Numbered from the stretch's first letter, positions 18,151 through 28,357 are shown. The stretch: DNA of 64,000 nucleotides from Phocaeicola_A sp036804505 (GCA_036804505.1 DAIRSI010000012.1:1-64000); one strand, 5' to 3'. Notes: generated from the letters alone by a model not told the origin. Program-made: numbers and translations.

Positions 18151-21120
18151 TTATCTTGCTTTCTGCAGGAACTCCACTTCCACGATGCGGAGTTCGTGAT
18201 TGGTTTGGGAACCGCCTTTGGCTTTGAAAAGGTCGAGTTCGCCGGCTGCAGGTTCGGCCACTTCCACAATCTGGCCGAATTCATCTTTATCCGTAGCGCT
18301 TCCTTTCAGCCGGAATGTGATTTCATCCGTGAACGTAGGTTTGATGGGGAAATGCAGATAACCTAGGCTCTTGTCCGTGTTGCCACTCCAAATGAGTTCC
18401 TTGCCTGCATAGATGTCGATGGGGTAGCTGCGCATTCGCCATCCGGTGAACTTGATGCAGATATCCTCTACCGTAGCAGGTTCCTTGAATCGGTAGGTTA
18501 TCCAGGCAGTAGAAGCTTTTCCGTCATTCTTCCATTCACTGAGCTCGTTGTCGTCATAGCTGAGGAATACTTTGTCGGTGTTGGCACCGGCAACGGCCTC
18601 GGCAATGGGGATGCTCTTCGTCTCTTCTGTGTAGGAGACTCCCGAAGGGGTTTCTCCACGCTTCAAAGAACAGGGGAGAAGGGCTCCCGGTATGTGATGA
18701 GCCACATCTTTCACGGCGAGGGTGGTGAAGGAGATTTCGGCAGGTTCCAAAGTATAGTCACTGTGTGCATTCAGAGGCTTAACCATTACGGTCACCTTCC
18801 CGGACTTGGTGAGCGTGCGCAGCAAAGCACGGTTGATACCGCATTCCACAGGCAGATTCCGTGAAAGAATAAAGTTGTCCTTGCCTTGTGCGATGCCTCC
18901 TCTCCATTCCATAGGGCCTTCCACACGAAAACTGAGAGTATCGTTGGCCAACGGACAGCGGCGGCCTTGAAGGTCGGTCACTTCAGCTTGTAGCAATACC
19001 ATGTCGGCACCGTCGGCATAAGTGCCGTTAGGCGACTGGAGAAGGGAAAGACGGATTTTGGCGGGCTTTCCTGCCGTCTCGATGGCATAGCGGCTTTCTT
19101 CTTTGCCTTGTTCGTTATAGCTGACGGCTTCGAGTTTGCCGGCTTCCCACTTCACATTCTTGAAAGTGTGGAGGAACTGGTATTGCTTGATTCCCGTACC
19201 TAGGGATTTGCCGTTTAGGAAGAGCTCCACACGAGGTGAATTGCTTACTGCAAAAACATCCTTCACGGTTCCCGGTTTGTAGTTCCAATGTCCGATGAGA
19301 TAGGTGTGGGAATGTTCGACATTCACCCATCCGTCCCACATGGCTTGATGCACGTAATAGGCATCTTTTTCAATGCGCATGGCATCAACGGAGCCGCTGC
19401 GGCGATAGTTCTCCTCTCCGCGGGAATGGGTGTTGGTGTCGCTGAACACAATCTTCACGCCTCCGGAACTGACTCTTGAACCTGTACCCGGGCGTTCCCT
19501 CCAGTAATCGAACCAGCGTCGCACACATTCCACGGCAAAGGCATCCTGATTATGGTTGTAGTCGCCGGCATCGGCATTGCGGTAGAGGGGACCCGCGCCT
19601 TCTTTATGAAAAGGATAGCTCTGGGAATCCCAGTATTTTCTGAGGGCCTCGTCGCGGCAGTATTCCATGGCCCACATGGGTGTGTGTGCACTTTTGTTGA
19701 TGTAAAGCATTTCACCTCCGAATTCGGCTTCGCGGATGTCAAGCATCTCACGACTTCCCATGGCTCTGCCCCCGTGAGGGTCGTAGAGGTCGCGGATGTC
19801 AATCATTTCCTGCATGTGTTCACGGCTGATGCTTTCATTGCCGCTTTCATAGAAAAGGATGCTCGGATTGTTGCGGTTGTAGATGATGGCATCCCGCATG
19901 AGTTTGGTACGCATGACCCATTGGTTTCCTGTACAATCTTTTTCGGCATCTCCGGCAGGCATGGATTGAATGAGGCCCACACGGTCGCACGATTCCACAT
20001 CTTGTTTCCACGGGGTAACGTGCATCCAGCGCACGAGGTTGGCATTGCATTCCACCATGAGGCGGTTACTATAGTCACTCAGCCATGCGGGCACGCTTTG
20101 TCCCACTGCCGGCCATTCGTTGGTGGTTCGCTGGGCAAATCCTTTCATCTGCAGTACTCTGCCGTTGAGCCATATTTTACCATCGGCAAAACGGGTTTGA
20201 CGGAATCCGGTGCGGATGCTCTCTTCGTCGGCACATTTTCCATTGATGATAAGCCTTGTCTTTACTGTATACAGATAGCCATATCCCCAACTCCAGAAGT
20301 GCAGGCCTTCTATTGCAGATGATGCCTTGATGATGCCTGTTTCTCCAGGTTTCAATGAAAGTCGATGTTCTCCCTGGAATGTTTTCAAGGTTTTCCCGTC
20401 GATATCACTCAGAATAACTTCATATCCGATATCTTGAGGGGAGGCGGATTCATTTTTCACTTGGGATTCGGCATGAATCACGGCTTTGCGTGCAGGAATG
20501 TCGAAGTCGGACGCATAGACATAAATTCCCGTTGTTCCGAGATTGTCGTAGAGGGGAAGGGTTTGATAGACGGAATCGCACACATGAAGCCACACGTTCT
20601 TTGGTATACCGCCGTAATTGGCATTGAAACTGTTGTTATTCCACTGGATAAGACTTCCGCTTGATTTCTCCTTATAATTCCACGAATTGTCCGTTCGGAC
20701 GGTAAGGAGGTTAGCCTTGCCGAAAACAAGGTAAGGGGTGAGGTCGAATCCTACAGCCATTACTCCGTTCTCATAAAGTCCGAGTTTGTGTCCGTTGATG
20801 TAGAATTCCCCGGCTTGCTTGATGCCTTCGAATTCAATGAATATTTTTTTCCCTTTCAGAGAGTCGGGGAGTTTGAATGATTTCTTGTACCATACCACCG
20901 TATCGGTAAGTTCCGAGATATGAAGGCGGAAAGCTTCGCCCTCGTTGAAGGCATGAGGCAGGGTTATGTTTTTCCAGCCGGAAGCTGCCTTTTCACTGTC
21001 ACCGATACGATAGTTCCAGTTGTCATTGAAATTAAGCTTTTCTCCTCCTTTTGTAATGCTTGGATGGAAGAACAGAAATGCAAGCAGCAATAAGGACAAT
21101 TTTACGTAGTTGTTTCTCAT
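18151..21120 (-). CDS. GH2 family beta-galactosidase-like enzyme, secreted
   Basis: A 989-residue protein with a signal peptide (NNYVKLSLLLLAFLFFHPSI). The jelly-roll domain (FEGIKQAGEFYINGHKLG) and Ig-like domain lead to a TIM barrel with the acid/base Glu429 in FYESGNES and the nucleophile Glu486 in WAMEYCRDE, both in the GH2 positions. After the barrel come further beta domains and a C-terminal discoidin-like module near residues 870-985 that may bind carbohydrate. It is monocistronic and transcribed against the alpha-galactosidase. Activity on beta-galactosides is the default guess; other GH2 activities (beta-glucuronidase, alpha-arabinopyranosidase) are not excluded. Confidence 0.85.
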   Translation of the reverse strand: MRNNYVKLSLLLLAFLFFHPSITKGGEKLNFNDNWNYRIGDSEKAASGWKNITLPHAFNEGEAFRLHISELTDTVVWYKKSFKLPDSLKGKKIFIEFEGIKQAGEFYINGHKLGLYENGVMAVGFDLTPYLVFGKANLLTVRTDNSWNYKEKSSGSLIQWNNNSFNANYGGIPKNVWLHVCDSVYQTLPLYDNLGTTGIYVYASDFDIPARKAVIHAESQVKNESASPQDIGYEVILSDIDGKTLKTFQGEHRLSLKPGETGIIKASSAIEGLHFWSWGYGYLYTVKTRLIINGKCADEESIRTGFRQTRFADGKIWLNGRVLQMKGFAQRTTNEWPAVGQSVPAWLSDYSNRLMVECNANLVRWMHVTPWKQDVESCDRVGLIQSMPAGDAEKDCTGNQWVMRTKLMRDAIIYNRNNPSILFYESGNESISREHMQEMIDIRDLYDPHGGRAMGSREMLDIREAEFGGEMLYINKSAHTPMWAMEYCRDEALRKYWDSQSYPFHKEGAGPLYRNADAGDYNHNQDAFAVECVRRWFDYWRERPGTGSRVSSGGVKIVFSDTNTHSRGEENYRRSGSVDAMRIEKDAYYVHQAMWDGWVNVEHSHTYLIGHWNYKPGTVKDVFAVSNSPRVELFLNGKSLGTGIKQYQFLHTFKNVKWEAGKLEAVSYNEQGKEESRYAIETAGKPAKIRLSLLQSPNGTYADGADMVLLQAEVTDLQGRRCPLANDTLSFRVEGPMEWRGGIAQGKDNFILSRNLPVECGINRALLRTLTKSGKVTVMVKPLNAHSDYTLEPAEISFTTLAVKDVAHHIPGALLPCSLKRGETPSGVSYTEETKSIPIAEAVAGANTDKVFLSYDDNELSEWKNDGKASTAWITYRFKEPATVEDICIKFTGWRMRSYPIDIYAGKELIWSGNTDKSLGYLHFPIKPTFTDEITFRLKGSATDKDEFGQIVEVAEPAAGELDLFKAKGGSQTNHELRIVEVEFLQKAR

Positions 21121-21158
21121 GGTCTGATTTTTTTTGTTATTTATTCGATTTCTGTTAG

Positions 21159-21166
21159 CAAATATA
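21159..21166 (-). promoter_or_regulatory. -7 box of the GH2 gene
   Basis: Minus strand reads TATATTTG, 38 nt before the ATG at 21120; no clear -33 box. Confidence 0.4.
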
Positions 21167-21260
21167 AGTGAAAAAGTTGTTCATGAAAAGTGTTTTTGTA
21201 CGAATGAACAATTTTACATTATTTTGAACATTGTTATAGGATTATTCAAGAGTTTTTCAT

Positions 21261-21268
21261 TATCTTTG
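21261..21268 (+). promoter_or_regulatory. -7 box of the GH105-esterase operon
   Basis: TATCTTTG, 133 nt before the ATG at 21402. The nearest TTG is 27 nt upstream, outside the normal spacing, so an activator such as the neighbouring hybrid two-component system may be needed. Confidence 0.45.
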
Positions 21269-21295
21269 AACTGCTAATCAAAGAAGAAAAACAAA

Positions 21296-21385
21296 ATGAA
21301 AAGAAAAAATGTATATCAAATTATTCCTCCCCGGAAGGCTGTATTGGAATCAGTGATTTGTAATCAGAAGAACAAATTTAAATAA
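21296..21385 (+). CDS. Possible 29-residue leader ORF
   Basis: An ATG-to-TAA frame of 30 codons lies in the 5' leader between the -7 box and the GH105 start, ending 16 nt before that ATG. The peptide is basic and has no recognisable domain. It might be translated in cis to tune the operon or may be chance. No homology can be tested here. Confidence 0.2.
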   Translation: MKRKNVYQIIPPRKAVLESVICNQKNKFK

Positions 21386-21401
21386 ATATATTAATTATCA
21401 C

Positions 21402-23549
21402 ATGAAATTACATTATTTAGCGATGGCGCTTGTTCTGGCAGTGGCAGCATTGCCTGCAGAAGCGCAAAAAAAGAAACAGGCAGTGATGAATGATTCCAAT
21501 TCACCGCTTCATTTAATGCAGCCGAATTACCAAACTCCGTACGGAATGTTGACAGAACAGGGGGTGAAATCAAAAATGGACTTGGTTCTGCACTATTTGC
21601 AAAAGGCTACTCCTATGGCTGTAGTCGACAAATCGACAGGAAAACAAGTTACTGACTATGAAAAAATCGATGCGAATTCACAGCTCGAACGTGGCACATT
21701 CCGCTTGGGAAGCTATGAATGGGGCGTAACCTATTCGGCTATGCTGGCTGCAGGCGAAGTGACGGGCGACAGTACCTATACTCGCTATGCAACGGATCGT
21801 TTCCGCTTTTTGGCATCGGTATTTCCGCATTTCAAGAAAGTGCTTACTGAAAGCGGAACGGTGGATCCTCTCATAGAAATGATGATTACTCCTCGTGCGC
21901 TTGATGATTGCGGAGCCATGTGTGCCGCGATGATGAAGGCCTCCTTGAAGGATAAATCACTCCCGGTGAAAGATATGATCGATAATTATTTTAATTTCTT
22001 GATGTATAAGCAGTTCCGTCTTGCTGATGGAACTCTGGCAAGAAACAGACCTCAGAAAAATACGCTTTGGGCTGACGATATGTTTATGGGAATCCCTTCC
22101 ATGGCCATCATGGGGCGTTATGCTTCGGACAACAATGCCAAGTTTCAGGCTGAAGCCGTGAAGCAGATACAGCAGTTTGCAGGAAGAATGTTTGTTCCCG
22201 AAAAAGGACTCTTCCGCCATGGATGGGTAGAAGGAATGACCGATCATCCCGCTTTCTTCTGGGGGCGTGCCAATGGTTGGGCCATGCTCACGCTTTGTGA
22301 AGTACTGGATGCTCTTCCTGAAAATTATCCGCAGAGAAATGCCGTGCTCGATTTGCTGCGTGCACATATAAGAGGTGTGGCTGCTCTGCAAAACAAAGAC
22401 GGATTCTGGCATCAGTTGCTGGATAGGAACGATAGTTATCTGGAATCTTCTGCCACAGCCATCTACACCTATTGTATTGCTCATGCCATCAACAAAGGTT
22501 GGATTGACGCTTCTGCCTACGGCCCTGTAGCATGGTTGGGATGGGAGGCTGTCAGTACCGCTATCAATGCTCAGGGACAGGTGGAGAAAACCTGTGTCGG
22601 AACGGGTATGGCCTTTGATCCTGCCTTTTATTCCTATCGTCCGGTAAGCGTTTATGCCGCTCACGGTTACGGACCCGTGATTTGGGCGGGTTCCGAGATG
22701 ATTAACCTCATCAGAAAGCATCATCCGCGTATCAATGACAGTGCCGTGCAGTTCTATTCGGAAGATATTGACACGAATGCACCTATATTCTCAGTGCCTA
22801 ATCCTATGAGACCGAACAGCGTGATTGCTGGTTCCACACGCAAAGAAAACCATCCGGTGGTGTTCCTGATTGGAGACAGTACCGTGAAGTGTGGTAATGG
22901 CGACGGCAGTGACGGCAAATGGGGATGGGGGAGCTTCTTTCAGAACTATTTCGACACCAAACGCATCTCAATCGAGAATCATGCTTTGGGAGGTCGCAGC
23001 AGCCGTACTTTCTACACCGAAGGATTGTGGGATAAGGTGATTCCGAGTGTAAAGAAGGGTGATTATGTGATTATGGACTTCGGACATAATGACGGAGGAC
23101 CATATAATACAGGACGTGCACGCGCTTCATTGCCTGGAATCGGAGAGGAGAGTCAGAAATTCGTGATGGAACGTGACGGAAGTACCGAAGATGTTTTCAC
23201 ATTCGGGCACTATCTGCGTCTGTATGCCCGTCAGGCAAAGGCAAACGGAGCAACCGTTATCATTACTTCACACACCCCTCGTAATAGTTGGACAGGCGAC
23301 AAAATGGATCGTTGCACAGATACTTATGCCAAATGGAGCCGTGAAGTGGCAAATGCCGAAGGTGTTTACTACATTGACCTCAATGATCTTACGGCAAAGA
23401 AGTTCGAGGCTATGGGCAAAGAAAAAACCGCATCCTATTATGGTGACGGCACCCACAATAATCAGGCTGGTGCCGTACTCAATGCGGAATCCGTAATAGA
23501 AGGAATACGTGCGTTGAAAGATTGTTCTTTGAACACATATCTTAAATAA
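21402..23549 (+). CDS. GH105 unsaturated uronyl hydrolase fused to rhamnogalacturonan acetylesterase
   Basis: A 715-residue fusion with a signal peptide ending in LPAEA. Residues about 45-460 are an (alpha/alpha)6 GH105 domain: ALDDCGAMCAA and the WADDMFMG motif (D225, D226) correspond to the catalytic region of YteR/YesR enzymes that cleave unsaturated galacturonyl-rhamnose. Residues about 485-715 are an SGNH/CE12 esterase of the rhamnogalacturonan acetylesterase type: GDSTVKCG (Ser493), LGGRSSRTF, GHNDGG (Asn563) and DGTH (D682, H685) supply the catalytic set. It would deacetylate and trim rhamnogalacturonan lyase products in the periplasm. It is followed after 23 nt by rhamnose mutarotase, which supports the pathway. 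Confidence 0.9.
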   Translation: MKLHYLAMALVLAVAALPAEAQKKKQAVMNDSNSPLHLMQPNYQTPYGMLTEQGVKSKMDLVLHYLQKATPMAVVDKSTGKQVTDYEKIDANSQLERGTFRLGSYEWGVTYSAMLAAGEVTGDSTYTRYATDRFRFLASVFPHFKKVLTESGTVDPLIEMMITPRALDDCGAMCAAMMKASLKDKSLPVKDMIDNYFNFLMYKQFRLADGTLARNRPQKNTLWADDMFMGIPSMAIMGRYASDNNAKFQAEAVKQIQQFAGRMFVPEKGLFRHGWVEGMTDHPAFFWGRANGWAMLTLCEVLDALPENYPQRNAVLDLLRAHIRGVAALQNKDGFWHQLLDRNDSYLESSATAIYTYCIAHAINKGWIDASAYGPVAWLGWEAVSTAINAQGQVEKTCVGTGMAFDPAFYSYRPVSVYAAHGYGPVIWAGSEMINLIRKHHPRINDSAVQFYSEDIDTNAPIFSVPNPMRPNSVIAGSTRKENHPVVFLIGDSTVKCGNGDGSDGKWGWGSFFQNYFDTKRISIENHALGGRSSRTFYTEGLWDKVIPSVKKGDYVIMDFGHNDGGPYNTGRARASLPGIGEESQKFVMERDGSTEDVFTFGHYLRLYARQAKANGATVIITSHTPRNSWTGDKMDRCTDTYAKWSREVANAEGVYYIDLNDLTAKKFEAMGKEKTASYYGDGTHNNQAGAVLNAESVIEGIRALKDCSLNTYLK

Positions 23550-23572
23550 ATAAACTATTAAAAAACAAAATC

Positions 23573-23887
23573 ATGAAAAGAGAAGCTTTTAAAATGTATT
23601 TGAAACCCGGCATGGAAGCTGAGTATCAGAAACGCCATGCTGCAATATGGCCCGAAATCGTGAAAATGCTGAAAGACGGCGGAGTCTTCGATTATTCCAT
23701 TTATTGGGATAAAGAAACCAACATTCTTTTTGCATTCCAGAAGACGGAAGGCGATGGAGGTTCTCAGGATATGGGTACAAATCCTATCTGCCAGAAATGG
23801 TGGGACTACATGGCCGATATCATGGATACAAATCCGGATAACTCTCCGGTGAGCATTCCTTTGAAAGAAATGTTCCATATGGATTGA
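23573..23887 (+). CDS. rhaM: L-rhamnose mutarotase
   Basis: A 104-residue protein of the RhaM (DUF718) family, which interconverts alpha- and beta-L-rhamnose before isomerisation. Full-length match in size, with the expected KRHAAIWPEI (catalytic His near residue 22), DYSIYWDKETN and CQKWWDYMADIM segments. No signal peptide, so it acts in the cytoplasm. It shares an operon with the GH105-esterase gene and is followed by an intrinsic terminator. Confidence 0.93.
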   Translation: MKREAFKMYLKPGMEAEYQKRHAAIWPEIVKMLKDGGVFDYSIYWDKETNILFAFQKTEGDGGSQDMGTNPICQKWWDYMADIMDTNPDNSPVSIPLKEMFHMD

Positions 23888-23909
23888 TCAAAACAGAATT
23901 TTTTGATGA

Positions 23910-23945
23910 AATAGGGAGTATTCTGAAGAATATTCCCTATTTTTG
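23910..23945 (+). terminator. Intrinsic terminator after rhaM
   Basis: A 15 bp stem (AATAGGGAGTATTCT / AGAATATTCCCTATT, one wobble) with a 2 nt loop and a T-run. The T-run also forms TATTTTTG (23938-23945), a possible -7 box of the regulator gene that starts at 23972. Confidence 0.65.
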
Positions 23946-23971
23946 TACTCAAATGTCCTATTTTGATACTT

Positions 23972-26900
23972 ATGAGAACATTTACATTCATATATTTTGC
24001 TGTTATAGTATCTTTGCAGACTGTGTGGGCGAATAACATAGAGATTCGCACTCACCGTTTTACTACCCGAGACGGATTGTCAAACAATACTGTCCGCCAT
24101 ATTTATCAAGACCAAAAAGGCTTCCTGTGGTTCAGTACATTGAATGGCCTGGATCGTTATGATGGAATCTCATTTGTCAATTATCACCCAAGTTTAAAGA
24201 AATCGGTTTCATTGGTCGACAACCGCATATACAATGTGGTGGAGGATAAAAACGGATGTCTTTGGATAAACACAACTTCGGAACAGTTTTCTTGCTTCGA
24301 TCTGCAAGCGGGCAGATTTGTCGATTACACCGGAAAAGGGGAATATAGGAACAATTATTCTAAAATATTGCTGGCATCCAATGGCAATGTATGGTTGTGG
24401 CATCCTGATAATGGCTTCCGGTGCGTAAAGAAGCAAAAAGGTGTGTATTCGTCCGTAGCATACAAGGCGGAATTTCGTAATGTGTCCAGCAGTAAAAGTA
24501 ATTTTGTGGTGGAGAGCGGAAAAGGAGATATCTGGCTGGGAACAAAAAAAGGATTGACGCTGGTTCGCAACGGTAAATCATTCATTGTAGATAAAAAGTC
24601 CGGGTTCCAGGCAGGGGTGAGTTTTGGAGGAATAGCATACTTCGTTACTACAGATGGTTCTTTACTGGAATGGGATACAGCCCATTCCTGCCTGCAAAAG
24701 GTTTCCTCTTTGCCTGAATCCATTCCCGAAGGCGGCGAGCTTTCTGTAACTACTAACTTTGTTGCGGGTTCCAAGTGGTATATATTCACCCAAAGAGGGG
24801 GTTATATTTACGACTTCAAGGCACGCAGAAATTATGTGAATGCAGAGTTGAACGAGAAGAACATAACCATGACAACGGATAATAAGGGCGATTATTGGTT
24901 GTACAACAAAACGGGAAAATTGCGATGGATAAAGCATCATGGAGGCTCTATGAAAGAATTTCAGCTCATTCCTTCTGATAAAGTTGGATTTATAGATAAT
25001 GAGCGGTATCATGTGGTGCAGGATTCGCGGGGTATTGTGTGGATTTCAACCTATGGAAACGGATTGTTTGCTTATATGAGTCAAACGGGTAAATTGGAAA
25101 ATTTTTTGTCAAATCAGTATGATTCCAATCTTTTCGGATCCAATTTTCTCAATTATGTAGCCGAAGATCGTTCCGGTGAAATATGGGTAAGCTGCGAGTA
25201 TACAGGCTTGTCAAGAATCACTGTTGTCAATGGAGGTTCCGACCGCCTTTTCGTGGAGAACAATACACAAAACGACCGTTCGAATGCCATTCGTGTTATT
25301 CATCGCATGAAAAATGGTGAGATATGGATTTCCACCCGTCGTGGCGGACTTTATGAATACGATTCCCAATTGAAAAATTGCAAGAAGAGAAGAAATTTTT
25401 CATACAATGTCTACTCCATTGAGCAGGATGCTCAAAACAATGTGTGGTTGGGAACAAGAGGTGACGGTCTTTGTGTCGGTGATGAGTGGTACAAGAATAA
25501 TCCAAACGATAAGACATCTTTGGCTAATAACAATATCTTCTGCATCTATCGTGACCGCAGAAACCGAATGTGGATCGGCACTTTCGGAGAGGGGCTTGAT
25601 CTTGCCGTGAGGAAAGGAAACAAGTATCAATTTCGTCATTTTTTTGAAGGCAATGTGAGCCAACGGCAAATAAGGGTCATCAAGGAAGACCGTAACGGAT
25701 ATTTATGGATTGGGACAAGTGATGGTCTCTATATATTCAATCCGGATGTATTCCTCGAAAACCCGAAGGCATATTACCATTTCAGTATTAATTCGGGACA
25801 CTTGATGAGCGATGATATAAAGTGCTTGCGCTGTGATAAAGCAGGACGTATGTGGTTTGGCATGTCCGGTTCGGGCTTTGGAGTGTGTCAGCCGGTTAAG
25901 AACAATGACTATGCCAATCTGAAGTTTGAATTTTTCAGCGTGACTGACGGCTTGGTTGACAATATGGTGCAGTCGATGGAGGAAGATGAAAGGGGAAACA
26001 TGTGGATATCAACTGAATATGGGTTATCTAAGATGGATTACAAACGGAAATCGTTTGTGAATTTCTTCCTAACTTCCTATCAACTAGGCAATGTTTACAG
26101 CGAAAACACATCTTGCACAGGCAATAACGGAGAATTATGGTTTGGAACTAATTACGGGTTGGTCAAGTTCGATCCCGGCAAATTGAGACCTGAGCCACTG
26201 GATTCCAAAGTCAATATTACTCATATCAAGATTAACGGGATTGACGTTTTCCCTGATGATCCCGATTCACCGCTTAAAGGTTCCATTTCCTATGCAAGGG
26301 AGATTGATTTAAAATATAATCAAAATTCTTTTGTCATCGATTTTTCTACATTCAATTATTCCGATAACAACATTATCTTATATTCTTATAAACTCGTGAA
26401 ATATGATAAGGACTGGAGTGTGCCTTCGCCTCTCAATTTTGCAGCGTATAAGAATCTGTCTCCTGGAACCTATCGGCTTGAAGTGAAGGCATGCAACTCA
26501 AACGGTGTCTGGAACTCGACCCCGACGATACTTGTCATTCATGTCCATCCTCCTTTTTGGAGAACTTGGTGGGCTTTTCTCTTCTATTTCATCCTTCTGG
26601 TGATTTTGATGTTCTTTGTATATCGTGTTGCATGGAATTTCACGCGCTTGAGAAACCGTATATCGGTAGAAAAACAGCTTACTGATTACAAACTCCTGTT
26701 CTTTACAAATATAAGCCATGAATTCCGTACTCCACTGACTTTGATAGAGGGTTCACTGGAACGAATTCAAGGAATAAAGGAGCTTCCTTCATCCATGCAA
26801 TTTCCTCTGAAGAATATGGATAAAAGCGTAAAGCGCATGATGCGTCTTATCGATCAGTTACTTGAGTTCAGAAAGATGCAGCACAACAAACTTTCACTGG

Positions 26901-28255
26901 CGCTCGAAGAAATTGATGTGATTGCTTTTCTCAAAGAAATCGGCACTACCTTCAAAGATACGGCCGATTCGAAGAAAATGTTCTTTACATTCAAGTCGTC
27001 GGTGTCGTCTTATATGATGTTCGTGGATAAAGGTCATGTAGATAAGATTATCTATAATCTGCTTTCAAATTCCTTTAAATATACTCCGACAGGAGGTAAA
27101 ATCTGTTTTGAAGTCAAGGTGGATGAGGATGCCAAGAATATAAAAATGATTGTGAAAGATAATGGGGTAGGTGTACCGAAGGAAAAGCAATCAGAGCTTT
27201 TCAGTCGTTTCATGCAAAGTAATTTTTCGGGGTCGAGTATGGGCGTTGGACTTCATCTTTCACGCGAACTTGCCGAAGTGCATCATGGTTCCATCATCTT
27301 TCATGAGAATGAAGGTGGAGGTTGCGTTTTTACCTTGACTTTACCAACAGACAAATCAATATATAAGGAAAGTGATTTCTTGATTCCAGACAATGCGATA
27401 CTCAAGGAGGAAAACAATTCGTTCCTGTTGAAGGAAAGTGAGCCTTCGGTCGTTTATTCTCAAATCAATCCGCTCAACAAAAAGAATATACTGGTAATAG
27501 AGGATGATACGGATGTTCGCATGATGTTGAAAGATAGTTTGGGGACATATTTCAATGTTGAAACAGAACCGGATGGAACGACCGGATTGAAGCATGCGCA
27601 GGATAATGAAGTGGATTTGATCGTTTGTGATGTGCTCATGCCCGGATTGTCAGGATATGAAGTGACATCCAGCCTGAAGTCTGATTTGGCTACGAGCCAT
27701 ATACCTGTCATACTCCTGACCGCTTTGTCGACTACAGAGAATCATATAGAAGGCATCAGCAGAGGCGCGGATGCCTATATAGTAAAGCCTTTCAGCATGA
27801 AACTGCTTTTGGCACGCATCTTCAATCTTTTGGAACAAAGGAATAAACTTCGCATGAAATTCAGCAGCGAGCCCGGAATACTCCTTCCTGCCATTTGTAC
27901 GACCGACAGAGACAAGGATTTTGTGGACAGACTCCATATTATTTTAGAGAAAAATCTGGGAAACAGTGATTTCTCTATTGATGATTTTGCAGTTCAGATG
28001 AAGATGGGGCGGACTATTTTTTATAAAAAAGTGAGAGGAATTACCGGGTATTCTCCTAATGAATTCATCCGTGTGCTTCGCATGAAAAAAGCCGCTGAAC
28101 TTCTTTTGGAAAGGAATCTTACAGTGTCGGAAGTGGCCTACAGGGTAGGTATTGATGATCCCTTCTATTTCAGCAAATGCTTTAAAACCCAATTCGGTGT
28201 TTCTCCCTCCGCATATATGAAAGGAAAAGCGGATGATAAGCCTCAAAATACATGA
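23972..28255 (+). CDS. Hybrid two-component system sensor/regulator 1
   Basis: A 1427-residue one-protein two-component system. After a signal peptide or anchor (TFTFIYFAVIVSLQTVWA) come two periplasmic beta-propellers of Reg_prop repeats (for example LWINTTS, IWISTRRGGL, MWIGTFGEGL) and a Y_Y_Y domain. A membrane helix near residue 862 leads to a histidine kinase (ISHEFRTP, His916; HATPase NLLSNSFKYTP, GVGLHLSRELAEVHHG), a receiver (phospho-acceptor Asp1220 in CDVLMPG, KPF) and an AraC-type helix-turn-helix. The ATG at 23972 is preferred over an upstream TTG. Such proteins bind oligosaccharides and activate nearby glycanase genes; here the rhamnogalacturonan genes just upstream are the natural target. 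Confidence 0.95.
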   Translation: MRTFTFIYFAVIVSLQTVWANNIEIRTHRFTTRDGLSNNTVRHIYQDQKGFLWFSTLNGLDRYDGISFVNYHPSLKKSVSLVDNRIYNVVEDKNGCLWINTTSEQFSCFDLQAGRFVDYTGKGEYRNNYSKILLASNGNVWLWHPDNGFRCVKKQKGVYSSVAYKAEFRNVSSSKSNFVVESGKGDIWLGTKKGLTLVRNGKSFIVDKKSGFQAGVSFGGIAYFVTTDGSLLEWDTAHSCLQKVSSLPESIPEGGELSVTTNFVAGSKWYIFTQRGGYIYDFKARRNYVNAELNEKNITMTTDNKGDYWLYNKTGKLRWIKHHGGSMKEFQLIPSDKVGFIDNERYHVVQDSRGIVWISTYGNGLFAYMSQTGKLENFLSNQYDSNLFGSNFLNYVAEDRSGEIWVSCEYTGLSRITVVNGGSDRLFVENNTQNDRSNAIRVIHRMKNGEIWISTRRGGLYEYDSQLKNCKKRRNFSYNVYSIEQDAQNNVWLGTRGDGLCVGDEWYKNNPNDKTSLANNNIFCIYRDRRNRMWIGTFGEGLDLAVRKGNKYQFRHFFEGNVSQRQIRVIKEDRNGYLWIGTSDGLYIFNPDVFLENPKAYYHFSINSGHLMSDDIKCLRCDKAGRMWFGMSGSGFGVCQPVKNNDYANLKFEFFSVTDGLVDNMVQSMEEDERGNMWISTEYGLSKMDYKRKSFVNFFLTSYQLGNVYSENTSCTGNNGELWFGTNYGLVKFDPGKLRPEPLDSKVNITHIKINGIDVFPDDPDSPLKGSISYAREIDLKYNQNSFVIDFSTFNYSDNNIILYSYKLVKYDKDWSVPSPLNFAAYKNLSPGTYRLEVKACNSNGVWNSTPTILVIHVHPPFWRTWWAFLFYFILLVILMFFVYRVAWNFTRLRNRISVEKQLTDYKLLFFTNISHEFRTPLTLIEGSLERIQGIKELPSSMQFPLKNMDKSVKRMMRLIDQLLEFRKMQHNKLSLALEEIDVIAFLKEIGTTFKDTADSKKMFFTFKSSVSSYMMFVDKGHVDKIIYNLLSNSFKYTPTGGKICFEVKVDEDAKNIKMIVKDNGVGVPKEKQSELFSRFMQSNFSGSSMGVGLHLSRELAEVHHGSIIFHENEGGGCVFTLTLPTDKSIYKESDFLIPDNAILKEENNSFLLKESEPSVVYSQINPLNKKNILVIEDDTDVRMMLKDSLGTYFNVETEPDGTTGLKHAQDNEVDLIVCDVLMPGLSGYEVTSSLKSDLATSHIPVILLTALSTTENHIEGISRGADAYIVKPFSMKLLLARIFNLLEQRNKLRMKFSSEPGILLPAICTTDRDKDFVDRLHIILEKNLGNSDFSIDDFAVQMKMGRTIFYKKVRGITGYSPNEFIRVLRMKKAAELLLERNLTVSEVAYRVGIDDPFYFSKCFKTQFGVSPSAYMKGKADDKPQNT

Positions 28256-28300
28256 TATTTATCAAATTATGTACATAAAATGATATTTTTATTGTTTTTT

Positions 28301-28332
28301 TTTGTTAATGGGAAAAACATTACATATATTTG
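28301..28332 (+). promoter_or_regulatory. Promoter of hybrid two-component system 2
   Basis: TTTG at 28301-28304, 20 nt spacer, TATATTTG at 28325-28332, 25 nt before the ATG. Confidence 0.6.
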
Positions 28333-28357
28333 CTTTAAAATAAAAATGTAAAATAAT

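Noticed and set aside
21957..22724. Antisense frame of 255 codons opposite the GH105 domain
   Set aside because: Mirror of a clear coding region without its own signals.
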